From NCBI GenBank assembly GCA_016110215.1, contig JADWQD010000001.1:496001-560000 (forward strand): a DNA stretch of 64,000 nucleotides, given 5' to 3'. Under the pieces are notes generated by a model that did no database searches, was not told the DNA's origin, and was given only the letters and a program-made list of their open reading frames with translations. This DNA is from Capronia americana. Its lineage: Eukaryota > Ascomycota > Eurotiomycetes > Chaetothyriales > Herpotrichiellaceae. Position numbers and translations under genes: made by a program. Shown here one piece after another: positions 34,581-44,859 of the stretch. How positions within the stretch are numbered: position 1 is the first letter of the stretch; every line of letters starts with the position of its first letter.

Positions 34581-34768
34581 TTGTAGGGACGGGCTTCTGG
34601 TACAGTATCTCAGTTACTCTTGTACTGTAGTTCTAAAGTCCGAGAAGAAGGCGAGCCGATGGTTCACGATGCCCTGCTACGCATTCTTCCCTCTCTCCAA
34701 CCCGGCCCAGTCGTTCGGTGTCAACTCGTCACCCAAGGCGCCTCCCTACTAGTCCTTGAGCAGGGCGG

Positions 34769-35764
34769 TCAGATCGTCCTTCTGGCTTTCTTCCTCGTCT
34801 TGTAGCTTCCCTGTTCTCGTCCCTTCCTCTTCATGCCCTGTTTGGCCTTCGGGTGGTCTATAGCAGTGCCTCGCATGTTCCGGTGTTTTTTCTCTATCGC
34901 CTGGCGGACTTGACGCATTTCTTCGTCAGAGTTGACGTCTTTTGTCGGATTCGCCCGACTTTTACCGTGACTTGTGGGTGTTTTGTGACGACGTGCAGAG
35001 TGGGAATCTGAGGAGCTCTCTGCTCCGGATTCCTCATCGGAATCAGAGTGTTCGCCAGCATCAGAGGCAGAGCTCAGATCTTCGTCGTCATCTCCTTCTC
35101 GAGTCTGATTTGGCTGGGTGGTAGTAGTTCTTGATTTCCCCTTCCGGAACGAGCCGAACGTCTGGCGGCCGCTGGGTTGAGTGGTGGTCCAAATGTCTTC
35201 TTCAGACGAGCTGGCACCTCCCTCTTCATCTCGGCCAGCCAATGCGCTGAACCCGTTGGGGTCGGCACTGCCATTTTGATTGCTCTTTATAGCATGCTCT
35301 GTTCTCTTATATTGGGGTAACGGCACTTTCACTTCGAGCACCCATTCTGTCTCAGCCTCCTCGTGTTTGAATGTGCTGATTCCACCTCGCGCCATAGTCG
35401 GAGTGGCAGGTCCATTGGGCATTTCGTTCGTAGGCGTTCCGGGAACAGATGTCACCGGAGAAGAAGTAGTGCTTTCAACTCGACGTCGTTTAGCTGCCGG
35501 TTCGGTTGCTGGAGTGTGAGCTGTAGAGGATGCTGCGGTGGACGTTGTGGGAGATGCCGCAGCGGCTCTTTGCATGAACTATAGGTTGCGCGGTGGCTTG
35601 TTTAGAATACCTGTGCTGGGAGGGTCTCAAGTATCGTAACTTGACGCCTGAAAGACAGTGGGAGAGAGTGAGCTTACCTTCATGTTCAGCAGTCGCGACG
35701 ACATCTGCTTCGCTTGCTGCGACGACGGCGTCCGCGCGAGTTGAGGTGTACTGAAGCCCGCCAT
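34769..35764 (-). CDS. MPP6: Nuclear exosome cofactor MPP6-like protein
   Basis: Exons 35764-35678 and 35578-34769 give 298 aa. Splicing joins SSRLLNMK to FMQRAAAA, the signature of the M-phase phosphoprotein 6 family, in which this N-terminal helix docks on the Rrp6/Mtr4-containing nuclear exosome. Further on are AKRRRVES and HEEAETEWVL, as in fungal Mpp6. The C-terminal half is highly charged, with acidic-serine and basic tracts, and ends with KGREQGSYKTRKKARR. The role is to help Mtr4 associate with the nuclear exosome for rRNA and snoRNA 3' processing. The family call rests mainly on the N-terminal motif. Confidence 0.82.
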
Positions 35765-36834
35765 TTTGCCTGCAGGAGGTGATGCAGGACGGCTTTTATG
35801 CAGGAAACAAGCTCGGTGGCAAGGCGCAAGAGACGAGTCCTCAATTTAATAGGGAGATCACTTGAAGAGTGAGACTTCACTTCGAAGCACAAGGATCAAT
35901 CCCAGAATTGGAAGCAGCGGAAGGTCAGCGCGGTGCAATCATTCAGTAATGGTGTCTCCCTGAAGAAGCTGCTTCGACAGGTGCAGTCACATCTGACACG
36001 GTGCGAAGTGGTCAACTTCGATCGGGAACAAGGATACTGGTATTACTCTGTGTTTCGATCGAAAAGTTCAAGTGACGTTCGCCAGCCTTGCCGGCGCAGG
36101 AAATTAGTTTCGCCGGGGAACTTTTCTAGCAAGGCTGCGCTCCCGACGCAATGCTGGAAGAAACAAGGCGGCTACCAAATGCTCATTAAGATATAACTCT
36201 AGTGACTTAGAGCCTACGTAGCGTGCATATGTCTAGAGTGATGGAGCTGCGAAGATGGTCGTCCTCGGGAACGGATCAATACTCTGAAACATCCACGAGC
36301 TCAGGTCTACGCGGATCTGGGCAACAGAGGAAGCTCAATACCAGAGATTAGACCGTTGGATATGCCAGTCTCTTGGTGTCAAAATAAGCTCTTGTTCATC
36401 TTCGAGGTCCGTGGATGCTGAACTAGTCCAGGTGTTTCGCGCGGCGAGGGTAAATTTGCTCTCCGTGCACTGTGTGATGGACAACATCCTCCATTCGGAG
36501 TGCGGTCGGTATTGTGTAATTGAATCCCCGAATCCAATTTCTTCGGACCAACAAATGCTGCCGCCGATGCCTCGAGATGCTGATGAGTTGCTGCCCGTAT
36601 TGGAGCTTTTACTCTCGGTATATGCCAACGTGGTTCTTGTCGAGAGAAGTCTGGTCTCCCTACGTTCAATCTTCTAGCCATAGCAGGGGCCGTTAGGAAC
36701 CAAGGTACCTATTCGCCCATTCACGTGGTTTTGCCGAACCTCACAGGCCAGCCTCGGTCGAGCCCAAAGACAACATGACCTGGAAATCTGACATGTGAAT
36801 AGCCAACGACCATCCAAGTCGAGGCATATTCAAA
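35765..36834. other. Intergenic 1.1 kb
   Basis: Holds the MPP6 promoter. Overlapping frames of 88-100 aa on both strands near 36335-36680 show no conserved features, so I do not call a gene. Confidence 0.45.
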
Positions 36835-37328
36835 TCATCTTTTCTCGCCTTGGATGGTTGCGACTACTTTTCTTGAATGTTTCGCCGCCCGGAACTCCAG
36901 ATACCATATACCTTGCCAGGTACCGGTGTTCAGAGTCCCGTCTGTGATGGGTATTGTCACGCTTGCACCGACCAACGCAGATTTTATGTGTGCCTGATTG
37001 GTAAAATCAGTGATACTAAACGCTGCGGTCAACAACATATACCTACCGGCATATCGTCCAAGCCTTCCGCGGAGTGTCTGTATAGGTTGCCCTTCCTATC
37101 CTCCGGAGCAATTCTGTCCAGGGCATCGCTCATATCCTCCCTCACATCACTATCCCAGTTTTCATTCAACGATAGCGCACATGACGTATGTTGGATGAAG
37201 AGATTGAGCAGCCCGACTTTGTAGTCTTTGATTTCCGGCACGGATGACACAACATGATCAGTGACTAGATACGAGCCGCGTGACTTCGAGGGCAGGGTAA
37301 AGGTCTTTTGAAACCACGACGATGACAT
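36835..37328 (-). CDS. UPF0047/YjbQ family protein
   Basis: Exons 37328-37047 and 36993-36835 give 146 aa, the usual family length (about 135-145). Diagnostic segments are LLNLFIQHTSCALSLNENWD (with the conserved HTS), the WDSDVREDM and YRHSAEGLDDMPAHIKSAL segments across the 53 bp intron, and TGTWQGIWYLEFR. Bacterial relatives show weak thiamine phosphate synthase activity, but the physiological role is unknown. The frame stays open upstream to an ATG at 37598. This would add 90 residues with a hydrophobic segment (VSVLVLLLALFPGVPQYLLG). I prefer the inner start because it fits the family length. Confidence 0.88.
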
Positions 37329-37705
37329 GTTGTCGCAGATGTTGTGCGGAACGCAGCCTGCGGGACAACAAACAACGGCGGGTGGGTTGTTCGTGGTTTG
37401 GAATGGTAAACTGACTAGTCGGAAGGGTAGACCTAAGAGGTATTGCGGTACGCCTGGGAATAGCGCAAGTAGTAGGACGAGAACAGAGACGAAGGTAAAA
37501 TATCTATGTTGCGTAATGTCAAGAGCAGGCATATCATGAAGAGTAAGAATCGAAGACGGCGGAGGAGTGAAAGTCGAGACCAGTTGCTTCGACGTCATAC
37601 GTGCCTGCTTTCCGACTAGTTTCTCCGACTCCGGATCCTCCCTTTCCGCTCATTTCTCCCTTTCGGCGGTCACCAGCACCTCTGACGATCAATACACACA
37701 GGATA
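37329..37705. promoter_or_regulatory. Bidirectional promoter of UPF0047 and CutC genes
   Basis: A 377 bp head-to-head space between two conserved small genes. Open frames extend into it from both sides; the minus-strand one would add a hydrophobic N-terminus to the UPF0047 protein. Confidence 0.5.
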
Positions 37706-38386
37706 ATGACACTCCTGGAAGTTGCTTGCTTCAATGTGCAGTCGGCCATTGTTGCAAGTGAGGCTGGAGCAAATCGAATCGAGCTTTGTGACAACGCTGA
37801 TGTTGGGGGAACCACACCTCCGCTGAAGTGGCTGGCCGAACTTCATGGCATTGTCAAAGTCCCGATCAATGTCATGATTCGACCTCGCGGCGCTGATTTT
37901 ATCTACACGGAACCAGAGTTCCAGACCATGAAGGATGCCATAAATGCGTTCAAGTCTACGCGGATGGTCAGCGGCTTTGTCTTCGGGGTCCTCAAGCATG
38001 ATCGGACGATTGACGTCGAAAGAACTGCCGAGCTGGTCAATCTGGCCGCCCCGCTACCATGTACATTTCACCGAGCATTCGATGAGACTATTGATCTGGG
38101 CAAAGCTCTTGAGGATGTCATTGATTGCGGAATACAGTCAATTCTCACCTCAGGTGGAGCTTCGAATGCGGTTCACGCCTGTGAAACACTAGCACAGCTC
38201 GTGAAGAAGGCCGACGGCAGGGTCGTGATTATGCCAGGCGGAGGGGTCAGATCGACGAACATCGCTGCGCTAAAGGAAGAGACCAATGCCTCGGCCTATC
38301 ATTCTTCGGCGCTCCTTGGGTCAGACTCAGTAGCCAATGCCCTAGAGATCGGACAGATGAGAATGACAGTACAGCAGGGACCTTGA
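37706..38386 (+). CDS. cutC: CutC family protein
   Basis: This 226 aa single-exon protein is counted from the ATG at 37706, which directly precedes the family start (LLEVACFNVQSAIVASEAGANRIELC). The TIM-barrel motifs of CutC are present: VMIRPRGADFIYT, FVFGVL, CTFHRAFDE, ILTSGGA, and IMPGGGVR near the C-terminus, followed by an AYHSSA segment. CutC was linked to copper homeostasis in bacteria, but its enzymatic reaction is not established. It is present as a single gene in most eukaryotes. It is paired head-to-head with the UPF0047 gene and convergent with the sugar permease gene. Confidence 0.94.
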   Translation: MTLLEVACFNVQSAIVASEAGANRIELCDNADVGGTTPPLKWLAELHGIVKVPINVMIRPRGADFIYTEPEFQTMKDAINAFKSTRMVSGFVFGVLKHDRTIDVERTAELVNLAAPLPCTFHRAFDETIDLGKALEDVIDCGIQSILTSGGASNAVHACETLAQLVKKADGRVVIMPGGGVRSTNIAALKEETNASAYHSSALLGSDSVANALEIGQMRMTVQQGP

Positions 38387-38474
38387 ATGCAGCGCCGGCT
38401 ATCAACACTGTGCACGGTTGACACCTTCAATATATACCTCAGCTTCACCAGTTTTCAGGCACACTCAGGGGACT

Positions 38475-40092
38475 TTATGTCATCGTCAATTCGGACAACC
38501 GAACCTCAGCCTTCCCAAACTTTCGTGCCGCCACCCTCTTCTCGAACAGGAGATCCAACTCCGCTATTGTCCTATCCTTAGGCTCAGGCACGCAAAAGTA
38601 GCTGAATATGAGACCTAGAATGGAAGCTCCGCCCCAGAAAAAGCCCGATCGAGCACCCCACCCCCAAGCAGACGGGTTCAACTGATAAGGAGTAACCACG
38701 TTGGCAACGATTTTCATGCAAGAGAACGAAAACCGAGCAATGGCGACTGACTTGCTGCGTAGGAGCGAGGATGGGATTTCGGACACAAGGGCATATGACA
38801 CTGCATCCGTGGTGATGCCGGAGATGAACACGCTTAACAACAGGATGCCCCCTGTCGCCCATGGCAACGCCGACGAGGACGAGCTTGTTTGGGCAACGCC
38901 CAGACCGCCAATAATGCAAAAAAGGGTGCTCACAGCTGTGAGACCCCAGAGAAAGAGTGTGCGCCGACCAACATGAGGAAAGAGCAACCACTGCAAGACG
39001 GAAACGTCAGAATGCAAACCCGTTTCAGAAGGACTTTCACCGGTCACTTACTGCCACTATCACTCCAATCAACTCAAGTGCGTATGCAACAACGGACAGG
39101 TCAAAGGCCTGATCGGTCGGCAGTCCCGCTTGTTGGAAGAAATATGTCGAGTATGCCCTGAAGGTCGAGCCGCTCAGAACCTGGATAACATAACATCCCA
39201 TGACGATGATGGTTCTGCGGAGATTGGTCCCTCTGAAACATGCAATATATGACGTTCCCGCGTCTGCTTCGCGTTCGAGTTCGGTGGTAAGCGCCATCAA
39301 GGCAACGTTCTTGTCGATGTCAAAGTTCAACGCCTTGTAGGTTGTGAGGCGACGGACGGAAGCTTTCGCTTCCTCCAAACGGTTCTTCCGCACAAGCCAC
39401 CACGGCGACTCGGGAGCGAGGGCCACGCCAACCATGAGTGGTATGGGCCAGAACCACTGAATTGCGAACGGCACTCGGTACGCCCATGGAGCTGACAAGT
39501 TCAAGCAGCCGCGGAGTACCCCAGATGCAATCAGTTGTCCGAAGACCCAGCACATGTCAACGTAGCTTGTCAAGTATGGCCGGAGACATGTGGGCATGAC
39601 CTCGACGGCGTACACGCAAGTTGCCGCTTGGAACAGGCCCAAAGGAATGCCGAGCAGGACCTGAGCAGTCTCCAGGACCCCGAGACTCGGAGCAAAGAAC
39701 TGGATGAAGACGGGGCAAGGGATGATGAGTAGACCGAGCATCATCGTTTTCCGAAATCCCAACTTCTCACTCATCCAGCCACTCAGCCCCAGACCAATGA
39801 GCTGTCCAACATTCGACCCGTTGGTAAGTCCTGACTGCCACGGTGCAGAAATTTGGTATTTTCCCTTTGGCCTAAGCTTGCCATATTTCTTTGCGAACGA
39901 CGGTTGGGCAAACAGGGACACCATAAGTTTGTTGTCAAAGCCATCCATGACCAGCGCTGTGGACATGACAATGCTCCATCCGACGGCCTTTGGATAGAGC
40001 TTCACAGCCTGAAGCAGCGTCATTTGGTGATCATGCCGGGTCGCGTCTTCGGCATCGGCGAGATTATCGTGTTCAAGGGCTGTCTTCTCCAT
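38475..40092 (-). CDS. MFS sugar transporter, maltose/alpha-glucoside permease type
   Basis: Exons 40092-39052 and 38990-38475 give 518 aa, the usual length for this family. The 61 bp intron has a GTAAGT donor and TTGCAG acceptor. A cytosolic N-terminus is followed by helix 1 (STALVMDGFDNKLM), the SAPWQSGLTNGSNVGQLIGL segment, GFRKTMML (loop 2-3), and PESPWWLVRKNR (the sugar porter signature after helix 6). The second half includes VGRRTLF and PEPKDRTIAELD near the end. These features place it with fungal Mal-type proton symporters in the plasma membrane that take up maltose or other alpha-glucosides. Substrate is inferred from family only. Its stop is 88 bp from the CutC stop. Confidence 0.92.
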
Positions 40093-41682
40093 TCTTGTCT
40101 GTGTAGACTATGGTGGTCGAGCTGATTGAACACCGGCGACGGTGTGATAAGATAAGATACGATAAGATTTAATCACCCTTGGTGGGAGACATTGCTCAAT
40201 ATTTGACTGCCTTGAAGCCGCTCCACCAGGAAAGACGCGTGTTCATCATGCTGAACCTTTTCCCGTGCTTATCACTGTAACCTACACATTGGGCACTCGC
40301 CGTGGCGTCGACGAAATACGGCGATATTTTCAGCCGAGACCTTGGAGGACTGTGCAAAACATAACCATTTCCGGGTTGGATCAGAAGAATCCGGGATTTT
40401 ACAGTCACCTGGCCCTCATGTGAGGCTGCTGGATGAGGATCTCGCCGTCGGACCATGGGAGCTAGGAGTATGCGGACCAAGGCCGTCATTCCTCCGACAT
40501 CGCAAAGGTGGGCTATTTTTATGTCCTTGCTGCTCAAGTGGCTGGTACAACCATGTGCTGTTGATTCTTCTTATTCCTCACCGATGCTCTGATTGGGGTG
40601 TCGGTCGACAATGTCCAAAAGGCAGATTGTACATGGGGCGAAGACAATGTCGATACTGCCCGGCAGAGTGGACCTATTAGCGTCAGGTCCGAAGTGAAGC
40701 CTGGTTCAAACCAGTAGTACTCCGTTCCAAGCAGCGAATCAGGCAAAAGAAATACTCCGTACGGCCATTGTAGAGGTGTTCAGAGAAATTAGTGAGCTAG
40801 TGAAGTACATCCGCTATAGAATACTGTAGCAATGGGTGATAAATCAGGTTCAGGAGCTCTTAACACTGACCTCATGCGAAGCTTCACTTCGCTTCGCTCC
40901 ATCGAGCACCGTGATATAGATGGACCATCTTGTTACGGATTGCCTTGGTTCCTATGGCCCATGTGAGCCATCTACCTGAATGTGCCCAAGGCAGCAGGAT
41001 CATTCTCGAGATCACAATCCCTATTCCGGCCGACTTTGGCCCTCGACCGCGGCTAACGACACCTGGCGTCTGCATGACCCGTGCCCTTCGCGTCCCAGCC
41101 TAAATTCAAGGGCGTCAAAGAATATCCAGTTGGCCATCGAGCTGAGGATGATCATACGGTGGGCGTGGTAGAATATCGGCAAGCTTCTTCCTCATCAACA
41201 GAGTTCCCACTCGATGCTCCCATGGAAGGTGTACAAACCTTGCATGACACGAGAATCCGGCCGGTTATGCCGGCTTGAATCGTGATGATAGATACCGCCT
41301 GGCAGATGGCATTGCCATGAAAGTGAGGTGCTCTGGGATCTGCTTCGAATGAAAAAAAAAAACTTCTCTGCCTCTGTCGTCGTCTGCTCGGAACTCCTAG
41401 AACTGTAGAAAACTGCCTGCGGGGATAAAGATCCCTCACAAGTTATTGGGCGCAAACGGTCAGCTGGCGGGAAAGTGAAAGCAGGTCTCTTGCCTTATGC
41501 ACCGACCGGAATAGAAAGATAAAAAGTGGAGGTAATGGATAATCGGGCGGGGATAAAAGTGCGCAGTAAGAGCGGATAATGGTCGCTTCGTCTTCAATCT
41601 TTTCCCACTGGTAACAACGCTAGCCAGCTACTTCAGCAGCCAGTCCTCCGTTCCGCATCCAGATCCAGCCCGGTCTGGCTAG
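40093..41682. other. Intergenic 1.6 kb
   Basis: Contains the permease promoter and a pyrimidine/purine-skewed stretch with an A11 run near 41350. No supported gene or RNA. Confidence 0.5.
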
Positions 41683-42327
41683 TTAGTCCGCAATCCCGCC
41701 CATCAAACTCCCAACCACAACGCCGACAGGAACCTGCAGAAAGCCAGTTAGTCACATTGGGAATACATGCGACCAGGAAGAGGGGAAAAGATAGGTAGCG
41801 TGAGCATATAGGTAGGATAGCACCTTCGTCTCTCTCTGGAGGGAGACAAGACAGGTCACAGGGAATAAAGCATAGCACAGCACAGCATAACACAGCAGAT
41901 CACTTACAAACCCCCAGTGGCTCCACTCCCCGCCACCAATCTGGCGCTTGCTCACGAACCCGTCCATCAGGGCGATGAAGGTCGCGCCCCATACCATGGC
42001 CGTACACGCCTTGTGACTGCCCCAGAAGCCCGTGGACAGCAAGCCCGCGCCCAGCACGAGCGTCCTCGAGCCGTACAGCATCATGAGCGACTCGGCGAGG
42101 CGGCCTTCGGGGGTGTCGATGATTTTGGTGACATCGACGTCGGCGTCGACGTTGGCGGCCGGCGCATCCTCAGCTGCCGCAGATGACGGGACTGCCCCCG
42201 GGTGCGGGAATCCCCACATTGCCAGCGCGCCGCGGGGGTTGAGCAGGGCGTTGATGCCGAGGCCGGCGGCGAAGACGCCGGACGCGCGGGCGATGTAGTA
42301 CAGGTAGAGGGAGCGAGAAGGGGGCAT
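41683..42327 (-). CDS. Small DUF4267-like membrane protein
   Basis: Exons 42327-41908 and 41733-41683 give 156 aa. The 174 bp intron (GTAAGT...CTGCAG, with CTAAC branch) is needed; unspliced, the frame runs into an unrelated tail. The N-terminus has a hydrophobic segment (ARASGVFAAGLGINALLNP). A polar Ala/Asp-rich loop follows, then EGRLAESLMMLYGSRTLVLGAGLLS and ACTAMVWGATFIALMDGF, and after splicing a final hydrophobic stretch VPVGVVVGSLMGGIAD. This matches the four-helix, about 130-150 aa DUF4267 layout common in fungi. The function is unknown. The Ala/Asp loop between helices 1 and 2 looks like a lineage-specific insertion. Confidence 0.78.
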
Positions 42328-44859
42328 TGTGGTGTTCGTTCAGGTGGGAGGTGCTTGATCGTGTGTTCAACGTCGGGGTTGCGTTGGTCGAGTATTAACA
42401 GTTCAGAATGATGTTATGCTGCGTTTTGTTTTGTCACTTTGGCGCCTTCTGTCTTCCGTCAGGTGTTGGCGATGGATGGAGAGAATTGGGGGATCCAGTA
42501 TTGAGAGGCGAGCTCATAGATTGTCACGGATATAGACATATTATTACACAACAGTAGTGCTCGTACGGAGGATGGCGGGCGGATTTAAGCTTCATGTCGT
42601 GTATCCTTGACCGTATGTGCGAATGCGGGGAAGGCAGAGGAAACATACAAGTGACGGCGATGAGGCCCGGTCCTTGGTACTGTTTGCGCACCATCCGTGA
42701 TGTGACGTGTCTGAAAGCAACTTTTGATACTGGGGAGAAGGTGGTGCGCATCTATTGCGCGAGGAAAAGCCTCCAGAAGAGGGAGAGACAGACGGAACGT
42801 GCTGGGCTTTTCCTCTATAACACGGTCTCGAAATGGTGCTCCCGGATATTCACCCGACTGTGACTACTACGACTGCGACTACTATGATTACTACGACCAC
42901 GATGCGACACTGACTTCATACAGTCAACTTCCAACCTACAATACTAGAGGGATAGGTACTGTAATACGGAACTTTGGCTCCAGTCAGAATTGGTTTCCAA
43001 CATGCATGCACAAATCCTCTGCAGCCGATGAAACCAAGATGCAGGTGTGCCTTCCATGCGGTCACCAGCCTTCGATTATACTGTCGTGCTACTCGCGTTC
43101 AAGGCTGGTCATGTTGCGAAGAGCTCGCAGCAACGCGGGGAACACCTGGTAGTGCTGCAGTGATGGGCTTGATACATACATCATGCTCAGCCTGCCTCAG
43201 TCATCAAACAATGGTTGGGCCATTGTTGTCTGAAAGACCCTCTACTGTGTAATCATGAAAGCTCGGAAATCTCCGCCGAGGTCACTACATCCTCAAAATC
43301 AGGGACAGCATGATTGCTTTCTCAATGAAATCAGGAATCGAACTCTGGTACTGCTACGCGGTGCAGCTCCAGCCAAGCGGCAACAGGGTCATTGCACACA
43401 GCCTCTTCGAAAGGGTATTTCATTTCCTGATCGGCTGAAAGATGCGCATGAACAGAATCAGACACCAAGACGGGGAAGCCGCTGAGAAAATTAGTCTCGA
43501 CGATCTGCGCGTACTGCAAAACACGATATGCATGTTGGCTGCTTTGAGAGCTTCCAGATCGTCAGATATAAGATTAGCGAAACCCTCCGACACGCCTCTT
43601 GTCTCGTCACTGCGCATCTCACTCTCAGCTCAGGGCTTGAAGGTCGTGACGGGAAAGAGTCCTCGGGCAAGCAGGCTTCCTGGCGAAGCTTTGCGAGATT
43701 CTCTGGGATCCATTTCGTGATGGAAACAGAGGCGTCGAGCAAGCTCTGTTTGAGTCTCAAAGAGCAATCTTTCCCAACTCGTATGGCACAGCCTTTAATT
43801 AGAAAACGCGGCTGGGCGGGTAGGCGGGCGCCTTAGGCTTTGCGGAAAGAAATTAGTGTCCCGAGGTGAGAAGGCAAAGACGCTTCTGGGCTCCCCTAAC
43901 CCCTTAGCGCCCACAAAGGTCGCCTAGAGGCTGCACTATTACACTTTGATAGTGGGGACGGCGCCTGCAAACGAGTCAGAGCAGAGACACCCCGCCTACC
44001 AGGTCCGCTAGGCGAACCCTTCTCAGCCTCAACTTCCACCATTCTCGTACCTGCCCGCCGTCTTGTTGTTGACTTCTGCACCAACAACCTGACGCCCGCA
44101 TACGACTTGGCTTACTTCTGGGCCTGCACGCGTTGGACAATGGCAGAGCCGTCAAGTTCAACGCTGCAACATGCGACATCTATCATATGTGCCTGCGTGT
44201 TTGAAGACGTCTTTCTGACATGTTCGGCTTCCGAATCCGAGATATGATGCGGTACGCCTGTAACCCCCTGTCTCAGCGTCCCTTGGCTCCGGCTATTTTC
44301 ACGTCCCCGTTTTATTAATCTCCTGCTAGGTTCTTCTTAACCGCGACTCACCTCCTCCGGCCAAGAAACGTGGGCGGACCCATCGTGAATGGGTAGAAAG
44401 ATGCAAGAGTTCTCCTTTTCCCTGCACACTCCAATCTCCTTTTGCCGAGAATCAAGCACATGGCGCGCCAGGGCAGCCACCGGGTTGTGCTCCACCAACT
44501 GAAAGAGTACGGTTCAGCCATGGCTCAGCTCACCTTCCCCGTGTGCCCCTGTCTCTTTACGACGCGAAATCAGAGTCACGGTGGGTAAGATCTTCTGTTT
44601 TGGGCGCCTGCGAGCTCCTGCCAGGCGGGCGAGGCGCGTCTGAGAATCATGAGATGATGACACTCACGCACTCGTGGCTTGCATCAAGCAGACGCCTCGG
44701 AATCATGGCCAACCCGACAATGGGCCGCCGTATTTGTACATGTTGTAGGCGACCTCCATCTTGTTACTCTTCCTGTTTCTACATTCCTTCTCACACCAAC
44801 TGTGATTTTGAAAGCATTTGCTTTCGTCCTTTCGTTTATATTTTGACACTCCTTTCCTA
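42328..44859. other. Intergenic 2.5 kb before the laccase gene
   Basis: No supported gene. A plus-strand low-complexity run of GACTACTAC-like triplets lies near 42860-42905. The final 150 bp before 44860 are pyrimidine-rich and should hold the laccase promoter. Confidence 0.5.

Noticed and set aside
36335..36681. Overlapping 88-100 aa frames on both strands near 36.5 kb
   Set aside because: No conserved features, and the two strands compete; probably chance.
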